Positions 1-11,357 of a stretch of 64,000 nt of DNA are shown here, piece after piece. This DNA is from Isoetes taiwanensis (lineage: Eukaryota; Streptophyta; Lycopodiopsida; Isoetales; Isoetaceae). The first letter of the stretch is position 1. Each line of letters starts with the position of its first letter. The stretch spans positions 9,807,077 to 9,871,076 of the forward strand of contig JAJEKV010000039.1 in assembly GCA_021234155.1 (NCBI GenBank), in the 5' to 3' direction. A program made the translations under genes and the position numbers. Below the pieces are notes generated by a model, which saw only the letters and a program-made list of their open reading frames with translations, was not told the origin of the DNA and made no database searches.

Positions 1-1130
1 GAAAGGGGAATATGAATGTTTCAATATGCAAAATGACACCATTCTTTCCTATATATAAGCATAACTAAAACAAGCCATATGATGCAGAAATGTCTTGTCA
101 CACTAGAAATTTCCTAACACGTTTCTTTGAGCTACATTGCTTCCCAGGACTTTTGTAAGTACATTTAACCATCAGCAAATAGGCCTAAGTTTTGATTGAT
201 GCAATTTCTCATACCTATCAGCCTACGAAGTTCATAATAACTAAATGAAGAACTAGATTACAGAGAAGAAAATCTGCAAAAGCACGTTCTGGGGCAGGTC
301 CTCGAAACATTAAACATATAAATTAGTATAGAAAATATTTGCACTTTTCAATATCTTGCATAAACCAGACAGCCACCTTAAATTTTCTATTGTCCTTGTT
401 TACTTGCATGCGAAGGCACACTGATAGAGAGAAACAGAAACTTAGTTAGTCCTGCTAATCAGACTTCATATTCTACAGGAACTACAGTCCAATGTCCTAT
501 GCATGAGCAATGTGTTACTTGCAAGGACTGCAGTGCCTATGCACGACAACACTCCGGACAAAAATGGCCAGAATTTTCAGAATAAATGCTTGCTAGTTAA
601 ACTTGTATAAGCAAACAGCACCATGAGCTAAGAATTATCTAGAGTTTGTAATCATATTATGTTTGCACTGATTCTCAACTGGGCCTTAGCGAATGCGTTT
701 GATATCGTTCTAATTGCAGACAAGGGAGCATTGTATGACTTGTAAGTGCTAATGTACCATTAGCAATACAGAACCAACAGCCCCTCAGCAAACCTAGAAT
801 GAAGAAAAGTATGTTATGCTGCTTAGCGAAATCTAATCAAGTGTTTGTTTTGTGGAGGAAGCAGAATCTAACAGAACTGCCATCATTCTACTTTTCCTCG
901 TCACAGTTAGTTACATTACAAGAGTAAGTAGGGAAACAAGTTTCCCCCTTTATCAGGAAGTATAAAGGGCGCACAAATTTTCAAATAGAAGAGGAGCGAA
1001 GGGTATAAAACAATGTGGTATTACGTACATGTACCACTGCAGTGAGAATCGCACACAATGTATGCATCAACGATCTGCCACCGAAAGTGAATTAACAATA
1101 TAGATCGGGAAAGATCAAGCCTGATATACA
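1..1130. other. No gene recognised
   Basis: AT-rich DNA with stops in all frames. I see no coding exon, repeat array or RNA gene that I can support here. Confidence 0.5.
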
Positions 1131-1381
1131 ATGAATCGAGCCCAATTAATGGTCCATCTGAAGTTGGAACCCGACGGAAAACTAGAGACGCCAAAACTGA
1201 AGCCTTGGCCGATCCAAAACGGCGATCGCATCTCCATCCTCCGCCAGGCTCGTATGGAATCCACGCCGTCTAATCGTAATCAGGGGTCCTCAAATCCCAT
1301 AAGTCCACAGCCGTGGACAAGGAATATGCTACAAGATTCTTAAATCGTGGCCCTCTATGTGTCTTGCCCCATACTCCCCAA

Positions 1382-1416
1382 GGGTTGCCCTACGGGCAAC
1401 CCAAAAAGGGCAACCC
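1382..1416. repeat. Short GC-rich hairpin
   Basis: GGGTTGCCC, a TAC loop and GGGCAACCC form a perfect 9-bp stem, followed 5 bases later by a third GGGCAACCC. It lies just beyond the 3' end of the P450 pseudogene. A related GGGGCAACCC motif occurs near 42980. Function unknown. Confidence 0.5.
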
Positions 1417-1421
1417 TTTAA

Positions 1422-2254
1422 AGTGCAGAGAATCTAGGTTTGACGAGTGCACATACATTAAACAATGCCAAACTCCTCAACCATGTCCATATCTGCTGAA
1501 TTTTTCCCATCCGGAATTACCAGCTTGAATTTCTGCAGCAATTTGACAAGGATTAGGGTGGAGCTAAGAACGGCTATCCTAGCACCTGGGCAGATTCGTC
1601 TACCTGCTCTGGATGGCAGCAAACGAAAATCATATCCTCTCATATCCACGTCTTCCTTCTAGAACCGCTCCGACATGAGTTTTTCAGGGTTTTCCCAGTT
1701 CGCAAGATCTCTGTTGATGGCATATACACATTCACATGAACTGTCGTATTAGCTGGTCCGTCGATGTTGCAATCTTGGGTCCTGTAATGTGGCAACATCA
1801 TGGCCGTTGGTGGTTGCAAGCGAAGGGTTTCTTTAAATACCCAGTTGAGGCATGTTAGCTTCTCAAGGTCTTCTTCTTCCACATCCCTTTCCTGGGAGGG
1901 CTGAATTATCCCTCCCCCCCCCCCCCTTTTGTGGTATCCGGCCCCTGCCCCGACATAAGTATGCCTCCCCTTTTGATGAATCCGGCCTTCCGTGCTTCTG
2001 CATCGGCCAAAAAAAATTGATCGCTTCTGCATTTTGTTTTGTCGCTTTAAAATATTTAACCAAACTTAGTCATATACTTTTTTTACTATACAAAAATGGC
2101 ACGGGCGGGGAGGGAGTTGTGCGGTCGGGGAGAGAGATCGGGGGGAGATCGATTCTGTCAATTTCTTGTTGAATGTTTGCTGGTATTTCTGGATGCATCA
2201 TAAGCTCGGCTATGGTCCATTCTGTGCTCCCTGCAATCGGGTCTGTTCCTCTTT
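1422..2254 (-). pseudogene. Cytochrome P450 exon-2 pseudogene
   Basis: This is a decayed copy of exon 2 plus some 3' flank of the P450 gene at 5500-7080, in the same orientation. Similarity runs from the 3' flank at about 1422 to about 2254 and stops a few codons short of the exon start, so exon 1 is absent. Lesions visible by eye: the Glu codon of the PERFEK segment is TAG, two extra bases in the segment before it shift the frame, nine bases are missing near the GFDIPA segment, and a 257-bp insertion (1894-2150) interrupts the region after the VEEEDLEKL motif. The haem loop reads SRAGRRICPG instead of FGAGRRICPG, so the conserved Phe and first Gly are lost. It probably arose by local duplication. 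It cannot encode an enzyme. Confidence 0.9.
1894..2150. mobile_element. 257-bp insertion in P450 pseudogene
   Basis: Aligning the pseudogene with the intact exon by eye, homology stops after the ACATCCCTTTCCT stretch and resumes at ATTCTGTCAATTTC. The inserted block begins with GGGAGGG and a C-rich run of 14 and ends with GGGGGGAGAT, so the edges are complementary G- and C-rich tracts. That suggests a small non-autonomous element, but I see no clear target duplication. Its coding ends are not recognisable. Confidence 0.5.
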
Positions 2255-2772
2255 AAATCAGAGATACACGGTATCTTGTTTTGCTCATCTCTAGATTTCA
2301 CAAGTACTGTAGATATCTTCATTCATCCAGACGTCCTTTCATTATCACCAGTTCCTTAATTGGTCCAACCATTTCCCAGTGCACCCACTTCATCCTCATG
2401 CCAAATATATATAAATGGTGATACTCATATATGCAGATGGATGCTTGTCGAGTTGCAGATATATGTATTCTACTCACTAATTTGGAATGAACACAAACCT
2501 AAGAAATGACCCAAGGTTGATTGATAAAGATGACCTTGATTTGTGACCAAGACAAGGGCTATTGCAAACTTGTACAACGATACAAACGTGTGCCTTGCTC
2601 ATATGGTCTCATGTTTATGACGATAGCATCCCCTCAAGTCCATAAATTCAGATGTGTTCGAGCCTTGGAACTTTCATGGCATATTACAGATTGCAGAATG
2701 TGCATGACACTTACTGTTCTGGCATGGCACTTACTATTGCTAAGTTGACCTTGATTTGTGAGCAAACAAGGA
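2255..2772. other. No gene recognised
   Basis: AT-rich spacer between the P450 pseudogene and the inverted-repeat element at 2773. Short open frames (such as 2521-2748) show no recognisable domain. Confidence 0.4.
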
Positions 2773-3139
2773 TTAAGGGTGCATCCCCATTACCGTAGAA
2801 TCCAGTTCTGGGAGCTTTGCTATGTAAGCAAAGCAAAGGCATTTGTGTGAAGACCATTCCCATTGCAATTCAGTGCTCCTAAACCTGAAATCAGAGCAAG
2901 AAACAAATCATAACGGATCTCTTCACTAAATGACAAATCAAATCCAGCAAAAAGACAAACTCGACTCTGAATTCAGCAATTCGGAAGTCCTCTCGCACGT
3001 CCGAGTTTTTTGAAGTTGCCTTTGCCACGAAGGACGAAATAAGGTTGGAGAAGAGATAATGCGACCAAATTTTTTTTGTCGCTACTTGCCACGAAGCAGA
3101 GGCAAGGCGATGTAACAGACTAATGGGGATGCGCCTTAA
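2773..3139. mobile_element. MITE with 19-20 bp terminal inverted repeats
   Basis: The left end reads TTAAGGGTGCATCCCCATTA and the right end, reversed, TTAAGGCGCATCCCCATTA: a match apart from a one-base gap and one change. The 367-bp length and lack of coding capacity fit a miniature inverted-repeat element. TTAA at both edges could be the target duplication, or TTA/TAA as in PIF/Harbinger (Tourist) elements; the sequence alone does not decide. Confidence 0.65.
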
Positions 3140-3544
3140 CTGCTGCAAATTTGTACAAAAAATCTTTGAAGTCTAACTGTCTGCCAAACTCTCAAACTTT
3201 CTTTATATAGTCCCCAATATCCATAGACTGAAGCACCTTCTATAACAAACCTTCACACAGCTTATTCAAAATTTCAAAGCTTCTCCTGATATCTATCCCA
3301 CCAAAAGATGGGCTCAAGTAAATTAATTCCACCTTCAGCCTAACCTCTGTCTACCTATGGATAAACTTCTACTCGATAAAGTTGTGGGGTAGTGTGCACA
3401 TCTAAAATGTCAATTCACAATGCAAGGATAATGATGTGGCATAGTGGGCACGTCCACAGCTCATAAAGAATGGAATAGATGTTGTTTGTGCTGACATCAT
3501 GTTCTATGTAAAAAGGCAATATAAATATAAGTGTTAAGAGAGGG
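3140..3544. other. No gene recognised
   Basis: AT-rich spacer between two inverted-repeat elements; nothing identifiable. Confidence 0.4.
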
Positions 3545-3680
3545 ATAATGCCCTGATCCCTCGGATATTATGCAAAAAATAAAATTGAGGGCCATTTTGT
3601 ATATGGCCGAGCCATTTTGGCCATACACAAAATGGCCCAAAATTTGTTTTGCATAATACTCGAGGGATCAGGGGCATTAT
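3545..3680. repeat. 136-bp foldback hairpin
   Basis: The two arms of about 62 bases are near-perfect reverse complements, both carrying ATAATGCCC, the TGATCCCTCG stretch, TATTATGCAAAA and the GGGCCATTTTGT block, and meet at GAGCCATTTT. Such a compact hairpin resembles a foldback MITE or a small-RNA-type hairpin. Confidence 0.7.
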
Positions 3681-3683
3681 CTG

Positions 3684-3916
3684 CCTTAACAACGTGATCC
3701 GAGCGTTTATCTCAGATCCGGCAAAGGATGCAAGCTCTGCAGCAACTGCGTCTCTTGTTTTCACCACAACAGTTTGGCGATGGCATAACATCCTAGGTTC
3801 TTATGCATTCAGATGCATAACGTTTGGGCCACAATGAGTTATAGCTAATAACAGACTTTGATCCAGCGGCTGAGATCTGATCTTAGCCTATAAACGCAAG
3901 GATCACGTTGTTAAGG
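3684..3916. repeat. Inverted repeat pair, 27-bp arms
   Basis: CCTTAACAACGTGATCC at 3684-3700 is perfectly mirrored at 3900-3916, and the match continues as GCGTTTAT after two mismatches. The 233-bp unit directly abuts the hairpin at 3545-3680, so the two may be one nested element. Confidence 0.6.
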
Positions 3917-5088
3917 ATATATTGAGCACCTGAGATAGGTTGAACAGAGTGAATTATAAAATATGGCAAATGCAAACAGTGCACAAATTATGATAGCATT
4001 AATTTTGATATCTACAGCAGCATATGCCTCAGGAGGGTGGTATGAGCACAAGTGTATGAGCACAAATGTTCTCTTTAGAATGTAGTCTATGTTGGACCAT
4101 ACTTCTATCTTGGACCCACGTTTGAAGCATTGAGCCAAGTAGGAACATGAGAAATTTTGAAAACACATGACAGATTTTGAAATTCTGAACTAGTCATATT
4201 TTCGTTGTAGTTTTTAAAATATTAAAGTATTTGATACATTGAGTATTGGGATTGCTTACATTTCATTCCTTACATTTTTCATTTTTATTCATTCCTTATG
4301 GGTTTTTTTTGCATCTATGATTTCTGACCATTGATCTCTGGTTCTGTATCCTATGCCAAATCAAAGGCCACTAAATTTTTCGTCAACAATTCGCCTGCCA
4401 CTTCCAATGGTCCAAACGGAGCACATGGTTAGAAGCAAAAAAAAAAAAAAAAAAAAAACTCGCGGCTCAACAATTTGTCGGGCGTGCTTCCAAGCCCGCC
4501 TTCCTCACGACATCCAAACAATGAGCCAAAGACGGATGGTAACGCCATACCGCCGAAATCAATCCCTCGCTTCTTACCATGCGATGCGACCGCCGCCTAT
4601 GTGCACTGTGCATGAACCTACTCCGGCATTCTGATGCCCCCAAATGGCCTCTACACAAGGAAGCAGGCTATGATTTGGTCGCGATGATCTAGGCAGACCA
4701 TGGATTTGTTTGATCCCCTTCATCAAAGAAGCTCAAAATCTCCCTCTTCCTGCCGATTTGATTCTTCTGAAAAAAACAATTCAGAAGATCCGCAAGGCGA
4801 TGGCCTCCAAGCCTGCCATCCATGGCCCCGCCTACTCAAAAAAGAAAGCAGCATGCTTTCTTATCCTTCTATTCTCAAATCATGCATACAAACACCAAGA
4901 AACACATGCCTTAGCCGATTTTTGGAATGCTACCTTCATCTCGGCCAACAAGCAGCTCAAATCAGCTAGAAATATGCTTTGCATACGATTTTCCATACAA
5001 TACCCAGGCAAAATCTAGGCCAAACCATGCGTGAGATACGGTCCAGAGATACCAAACGAAATAATTAGAAGTTTATGGGATTGCATGT
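3917..5088. other. No gene recognised; poly-A run
   Basis: Contains a 22-base A run at 4437-4458 followed by a GC-richer block to about 4680. The open frames around 4467-4658 and 4710-5018 match no family I know. The block could be a degraded exon or retroposed fragment. Confidence 0.35.
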
Positions 5089-5430
5089 AAGGAAGGAAGG
5101 AAGGAAGGAAGGAAGGAAGGAAGATATTTTTATTGTCCACGGAGACCAATCGGTCTATGGGACCCAATACAAAAGCGCAGCAAGCGGATTACTATCCGGA
5201 TTAAAAAACCCCCGCCCCGAAGGGTTTTCGAGGGAAAAACCGTGGCAGCAATCAGCCTGCTGACAAACTGTTCCAAGATGCGAAATGCAAAAACGCACAA
5301 ATATATACACTCATGTACCATACCCATAGTGCCTGATCAGCGAGTAGCCAGGCGGGGGCAAAGGTGGGCTCGCAGATACAGTACCTCCTGAATGTACGAC
5401 CCTAGGGCACGTACTGACGGTGTGTTCATG
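5089..5430 (-). mobile_element. LINE family A, 3' fragment with (TTCC)n tail
   Basis: Read on the minus strand, this stretch matches the 3' end of the LINE at 8095-11190: both have TCGAAAACCC or CCGAAAACCC, a G-rich run, GGGTCCCATAG, TTGGTCTCCGTGGACRATAAAA and then a microsatellite tail. Here the tail is (TTCC)n, seen as GGAA repeats at 5089-5123. Homology can be traced back to the CGTACNTNAAGGAGGTA block near 5385. It ends within 70 bases of the P450 stop codon, so it is a 5'-truncated insertion in the P450 3' flank. Confidence 0.8.
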
Positions 5431-5499
5431 CTGTTATCGTCGTCGTTTAATTCTAGGTATTGATCCTCGGCAACTTAACTTACAAGAACGATCAATCTG

Positions 5500-7080
5500 T
5501 TATGCAGAGATTCTAGGCTTGATGAGTGCAGAGATGGGAGTTCTCATACATTGCACAATGCCAAACTCCTCAACCATGTCCACATCTGCTGGCTTTTTCC
5601 CATCTGGAATTACCAGCTCAAATTTCTGAAGCAACTTCGCTAGGATTAGGGTGGAGCTAAGAACGGCCATCCTAGCGCCTGGGCAGATCCGTCGACCGGC
5701 TCCGAAGGGCAGAAGACGAAAATCAAACCCCCTCATATCGACGTCTTCCTTCTCGAACCTCTCCGGTATGAATTCTTCAGGGTTTTCCCAGTTTGCAGGA
5801 TCTCTGTTGATGGCGTACACATTCACATGAACTGCCGTATTAGCGGGTATGTCAAATCCGGCAATATTGCAATCTTGGGTGCTGTAATGTGGCAGCATCA
5901 TGGCCGTTGGTGGATGCAAGCGCAGGGTTTCTTTATATACCCAGTTGAGGTATGTTAGCTTCTCAAGGTCTTCTTCTTCCACGTCTCTTTCCTTTCCCAC
6001 CACTCTGTCTATTTCTTTCTGAACCTTTGCTTGTATTTCTGGATGCATCATAAGCTCGGCTATGGTCCATTCTGTGCTCCCTGCAATCGTGTCTGTTCCT
6101 GCTGCCATCATATTCTGTACAATAAATTAACATGTATCAGGTTAGCCATAAAAGAAAACTTAAACCCTAATTTCAGTATTAAATCCAAGTATACTTACCC
6201 ATATCATGTTTCCTACAGTCGGATCATCTATCTGATTCGTCTTATTCAGCTTTAGCAGGGTTTCTACAAAGGATTCCTCAAATACCCCTTCCTTCTCCTT
6301 CTGCCTGTAATCAGTCAGAAGTTTTTGGCTTATCCTATCCATGGTCCCTTTATACTGTCTAATGCTCTTTGCATAACCTTTCAAGTCCAACATACGAAGA
6401 AACGGAATAAAGTCACCCAGATTAAACAGGTTTCCAATTCTAAGTGTATCAGAAACAACTTGCTTGATTTCTTGAGCTTCAATCTTGTTGCCAGAGTAGT
6501 TGCTGCCCATAACCATTCTGGACATGTTGTTCACCACTACATTCCACAGGTATTTTCTCATAACAACTGGGGTAGAATTCTGAGCTGGAATTGTGAGGTC
6601 CTGAATGAGCTTGGCAATATTAACATCTCTAGATTGCTTGAATCTTTTGAGACTATTTGCAGAAAGGAGCTCTGTATTCACAAGCTTTCTGTTTTCCTGC
6701 CATTGGTGGCCCAAAGGGCTCCACACCATATCAACCCCTGAAGAAATCATAATTGCAGAGAATACAGTTGGAGGTCTAGAAGCTAAAACATTATCATGAG
6801 TTTTCAGAACCTCTTTGGCCAATTTGGAATTGGAAATGATCACATTTGGCAAGCTTCCAAGCCTGACAGTCATAATTGGCCCATATATTTTGGCTAAGGC
6901 ATTCATGGATTTATAAACTGGAGGCTTGAGACTAAACAATGATCCAAATAGAGGGAGTCCATGAGGGCCAGGAGGCATTCTGTACTTCTTTCTTCTAACA
7001 AGAAAAACGAAGATGATTGATGCAGGGACGATCCATGACAGGACAAGCTTGAAGGCCGAACTAAAAGTAAATGGAGCCAT
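5500..7080 (-). CDS. Cytochrome P450, CYP71 clan (two exons)
   Basis: Probable ER-anchored haem mono-oxygenase that uses NADPH-P450 reductase. Exon 1 is 7080-6199 (294 codons); an 84-bp phase-0 intron (6198-6115) starts GTAAGT and ends TACAG; exon 2 is 6114-5500. The joined protein is 498 residues, normal for the family. Visible features: an N-terminal hydrophobic anchor (about 10-28), RRKK, the PPGP hinge (36-39), the I-helix AGTDT (299-303), ExxR in KETLR (Glu356, Arg359), PERF (411-414), and FGAGRRICPG with haem ligand Cys438. The intron falls just before the I-helix oxygen-binding motif, the typical position for the plant A-type P450s. The DVDMRG...RLLPFGAGRR block resembles CYP98-type enzymes, but I would not assign substrate or subfamily. 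The start at 7080 is the first Met before the anchor. Confidence 0.93.
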
Positions 7081-7150
7081 GGCTGAGTGATCAGATGTGA
7101 TGTGATGCTTGTTTGCTTGCTGGTTTGTTGAAACTTGTTTTCTGGAGAGA

Positions 7151-7160
7151 TTTATTTATA
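7151..7160 (-). promoter_or_regulatory. TATA box of the P450 gene
   Basis: TATAAATAAA on the minus strand, about 71-80 bp upstream of the P450 start codon, is the expected position for a plant core promoter with a short leader. The sequence between is AT-rich and has no upstream ATG in a long frame. Confidence 0.6.
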
Positions 7161-7460
7161 AGAGAGCAAAATAACACGCTTTTGATTGGAAGGAGCATCT
7201 GAAAAATGAGAAGTTGAAAAAGTCCAGTTAATTATGTGATCTTCTGGAAAATATGAAAAAGTTTGAAAATGTCCAAGGTTATGTGATCCTGGAAATTGTA
7301 GCATGTGTTTCGTGGTGAGTGTGTTTTCTATCTTGTGGTGGGAAGTGGTTGACATTTAATTACAAGACAAGATTGACTTTTGAGGTTGATGAGGCGTGAC
7401 ATTGTTGGTTAAATGGGAGAGCAATTTCTATGTAGAAGGGCCATACGTATATTTATGAGG

Positions 7461-7560
7461 AGGTTAACCTTCCCCTCAAGTGAGTTATGGAAAATAACCC
7501 TCCAGGCCGTTAGGCGGAGAGGGTTTTTTTCGATAACTCACGTGAGGGGGAGGTTGACCT
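7461..7560. repeat. 100-bp hairpin element
   Basis: The left end AGGTTAACCTTCCCCTCAAG and the right end, reversed, AGGTCAACCTCCCCCTCACG are followed in both arms by TGAGTTAT. The match extends weakly to A-rich runs beside GGCCGTTAGGC. It lies about 380 bp upstream of the P450 start and looks like a tiny foldback MITE. Confidence 0.65.
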
Positions 7561-7900
7561 CCCTTAAATCATAGGTCTTGCAGTTTATGATGATCAATCG
7601 TCCGTAGCCGTTGGATCAAAGGTAGGTGAAGATTATCACGATAATCTTTAGAAGATTATCACGATAATCTTTAGAAGATTTGGGGTGTATTATCATTTGG
7701 GGTGTCTGACAATTTTTTGGGACCATCCGATGGTGGCATATGTCAGAGCATATGCCATGTCATGAAATTCCAGCCCTCAAATGGAAGTCAAGGTAGGGTC
7801 AAATCCCCTATATTTGACTTACCCCTATCAGTCAAGCAAACCATTGAATAAATACAATCTCCGAAATTTGAAAGTTTGGCCAAACAAACAATGAGCTTGG

Positions 7901-7985
7901 GGAGTCGAACCCCAGTATAAGTTCCGACGCTCATCCAAGCATGGGATGCCTAGTATGCTTAGGGGCCGAAGCCCACTAACAAAGC
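7901..7985 (-). other. Possible tRNA-derived SINE head
   Basis: On the minus strand GGTTCGACTCC is a perfect Pol III B box, set in a T-arm-like stem TGGGG/CCCCA. About 68 bases upstream TTTGTTAGTGG is a weak A-box match. No full cloverleaf forms, so this is at best a degraded tRNA-related retroposon. Confidence 0.25.
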
Positions 7986-8094
7986 AAACAAGTCAGTACC
8001 AACATATCATTTCAATACACCTAGAGTATTGAACATTTCATTTCAACATTTTAGAACATCCTAGAGTATTCTTGAATTATTTAGTCCTTACCCC

Positions 8095-11000
8095 CTATGT
8101 CGATCTATATGATGACATACAGCAGTACAGACAATTGGGCAAGGTCATGTTGCTTGGAGACTTCAATGCGCGCACAGGACAGAGCAGATCCCAAAATTCG
8201 CACCTCTAGCTGAGGATGTGTTGCAAATGGACCCCGCAGAGATGGTTTGGCCAAAGGGCCGATGATGACCGGTGACACCTGCAGATGGCCGCTGTTCTTG
8301 CCGGGCAAAGATCTTTGACCGGTCATTTGCAATGGTCGGCACAGCGATGGTCGCCCCTCCGGCCGCTTCACTTGTAGACGGAGAAACCGGGGCGGCACGG
8401 TGTGGTGGATTACGTGCTAGCAGACGAGCAATGCCTACACTTGATCACCGCTGATGCCGGGACAGTGGTAGGGACGAGGAAGTAGACTCCACCATCAGCC
8501 CCCTGTTCTTGCAGATAGATTGGCAGCCAACCGAAAGCACCCATTGCCCCAACACCCCATGTACCACGGTTAGCGCCGGACTATGATCATGCGGGCGGTC
8601 TATGCAAGGATGCTTGAGCATGAGCTGGGGAGTCTTTGCAACTCCCCACACTTCAACGGCCAGACGACCCGGTGAACCGGCTCCTTCCGAGGGTAGGGGA
8701 CAGATGCTTTGGGAGAGGCCGCTCGACGATCCACGGGGGCTACAATCACCTTCCCTCGCAATCACCGGGCACGATAATGTGGGGGAGCTGAAACGATGGC
8801 TCCGCCAAGTCTTTGGACCCCACCATTCAGCCCAAGAGCCGTCAATCCAATACCGCTCCTTCCTCAAGACCAAGAAAGCCGGGTACCTTGCAGAGCACCA
8901 AAGAAACAGATGTTTGGTCTTCTAGACCGCCACCCTAGGGCCTTCTGGAGAAAGGTCTTGAGTAAGCCCCGACCCACGGTGAAATATTACCCCGGAACAA
9001 TGGGTGAGATACTTGCGGCACTGTGATGACCCAATGGGAAGCCGGGCACCGTATTCTCGGGCAGCCAGGCCTAGTAATCGGTCATTCTTTGAAGGGGATG
9101 TCATAATGGGCTGCAACGCCTAATCGGGGAAGGCAGCAGATTTGGATGGTATGCGTGCAGAGCTTCTCAAGTGGGGCGGGCCCCAATGGTCTTAGGTTCT
9201 CCAAAGACTCTTCAACGAGGGCATTGCAAGAAGGCTTCCCCCAGAGACTTGGACTACCAAGAGTTGTGCCCATATACAAAGCGGGGGACCCCCAACCACC
9301 GCCAACTATCGCACCATTATGGTCGGGATCTCTGTCTTTGCCAAGTTGCTTAGGGATTCTTGGCGATTGACACTTTGGGCGAGGATGGAGAAGTCTTGGG
9401 CTCTCACGCAGCGGGGCTTCAGCCCGGCATTCTACTATTGACCATATCTTCACTCTGCGAACACTCATAGAGGATAAGGAATCGGCGCCCGAATGCATCT
9501 GTTGCTTTGTGGATTTCGCAGGCTTTTGACACAAAGGCTCGGGATAAGTTGTGGAATAGATTGAGACGACTAGGGACCCCCGTCGACTTGCGTAATGCTA
9601 TATACGCAGACTATCTGAGGCTTGCTCCCGGCCGTCTCACACCGCTTTGGGAGCCCGTTGTTAGTAGCATTGGGGTGCATTGTGGCTGCCCTCTATCCCC
9701 AACGCTCTTCGGCTTGTACATTGACCAGCCTAGAAGAATGGCTAGTTGAGCACGGGAGGCTTTCGATTGATGCACCACATAATCCAAAGAACTCATATAT
9801 GCCGATGATGTTGACTGCTCGCATATACCCCTGCAGGACATGCAACGCCACCGGATGCTTTGGACACTTTCTCGCCAATTCACCGACATGAGAGTTAACT
9901 TGGCCAAGACAAGGGTGTCGGGCTGGTCCCATCATCCCGGCACTCCACGCCTTTCCTCATTCACTTACCAAAGGTGTAGTGGAGGTGGCTCATCTTATAA
10001 GTATTTGGGCATTGAGTTTTCTACTACCACACACCGGGATGCATCCATCGGGTTAAGGGTCACCGCAGTCGGAAAGCCCCGTATGCAATGCAAAACAACA
10101 AATACAAGGCGAGTCAGATGCATGGGGTCACCAGCACACTTGTTCGTGGCCTTGGTTGAACCGGGTCCTCCTCTATGGGGCGTATGTGGGGGCCGGTGAT
10201 ATCCCTCACCACTTGGAACGATCTAGAGCAGTATGTAAGGCCTTCTTGGCCGTGCACCGGGAGTGAAATCCACGGTCCCATATCGATCTTGCTCCGGAGA
10301 CAGGCTTCCTTCCATTCTGAGAGGGGCTGCTACTGAACGCCACATTATTTACTTCCGAGGAAGGTGGTGGCTATGGATGAAGCCCGGCTGCCCAACCTTG
10401 CTTTGGCAAAGTGGCGATGGGGCCATGGCGACTCAAAGCCTCGGCTTGGAAAGACAAGCAAGCCCAGTGGTTTCGCTATGGAATGTGCAGCACACGATGT
10501 GGACCCGGTGCATACCGAAGGAACGCTACCGCCTGCCTTGAAGCAAGATTTTGGATGCTTGCTTCATGGCCAAGCTTTAGGATGCAGAGGCCCCTGTCAC
10601 ATGTCAAGGTGGCAAATTATCGACCAGCGAGGTTAATCCCATGCTCACGAGGGGCCCACACCACTACCGTGCACCCATCTACCCATGAAAAGCGCAGTAG
10701 GTGATTGCTTCCATTCGCGACAGTGCACACCACCTCCGCATTGAGACAGGGAGATGGATTCGGGAGCCGCGTGAGGACAGAGTCCGTCAATGCGCCAGCG
10801 TGGCGCCATTGAGGATGAAAGTCACGCCTCGTGCCCGCTGTCCGTGACGAGCATATCCGGGCTCGGTATGCTTGGTTAGTTGTGCCCCATCAGGCCTTGC
10901 ATGAGCTACTGAGCACGGCCTCTGTAGGCTTGTTGGGATCGTACCTCAAGGAGGTAATGGATACGCGGACTCAGTTATGCCCCCCTGTCCGACATTAACC

Positions 11001-11190
11001 TCAGCTGTACTTGTGATCATGTATATAACTGTGCAGTATGTCAGCATCCTTATTGCTGCTAAGGTTTTCCCCCCGAAAACCCTTGGTGGGGGGTTTTTAA
11101 TCTGGTAGTAGTCGCTTTGTTGCTCTCCCTTTGTACTTGGGTCCCATAGGCCAGTTGGTCTCCGTGGACGATAAAATCATATTCTATTCT
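8095..11190 (+). mobile_element. LINE family A, 5'-truncated and decayed
   Basis: Non-LTR retrotransposon read on the plus strand. It begins inside the endonuclease domain (VMLLGDFNARTG at about 8143-8175, then VVDYVLADEQ near 8402). Reverse transcriptase pieces follow: VPIYKAGD and NYRTIMVG (9260-9330), CCFVDFAQAFD (about 9505), GCPLSPTLFGLYIDQ (9681-9725), YADD near 9799, MRVNLAKTRV (9888). A decayed zinc-binding C-terminal segment RVRQC...IEDESHASCP lies near 10788-10850. Many frameshifts separate these blocks. The 3' end is TCTCCGTGGACGATAAAAT followed by an ATTCT-like tail near 11175-11192. Its GC content is clearly above that of its AT-rich flanks. It cannot be autonomous now. Confidence 0.88.
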
Positions 11191-11223
11191 TAACTATATG
11201 TGAATTTTTTATTTTCAACAAAT

Positions 11224-11300
11224 CAATGCTTGGCATAATGGTAAATATGAGGGTTTTGGGGGACAAGGACTAGGGTTCAAATCCCCCACATTACATCGAC
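11224..11300 (+). other. tRNA-like SINE head with A and B boxes
   Basis: TGGCATAATGG (11231-11241) is a good Pol III A box and GGTTCAAATCC (11274-11284) a good B box, spaced as in tRNA genes. A complete cloverleaf with anticodon arm is not convincing, so a tRNA-derived SINE or tRNA pseudogene is more likely than a working tRNA. It sits between the LINE 3' end and the foldback cluster. Confidence 0.4.
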
Positions 11301-11357
11301 CTTTTAAAAGTCCCACTGAGTTGGAGGGAGAGCATGGAGGGCCAAGATCGTGCCACT

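Larger units (their letters stand above)
7161..8094. other. P450 5' flank, no further gene
   Basis: No open frame with recognisable content. Holds a 100-bp hairpin (7461-7560), a duplicated AGATTATCACGATAATCTTT motif around 7640-7680 that is itself nearly palindromic, and a tRNA-like block near 7901-7985. Confidence 0.5.

Noticed and set aside
6325-6741. 138-codon plus-strand frame
   Set aside because: Antisense shadow of P450 exon 1.
7901-7985. Functional tRNA gene on the minus strand
   Set aside because: Good B box and T-arm only; A box is weak and no acceptor or anticodon arm pairs correctly.
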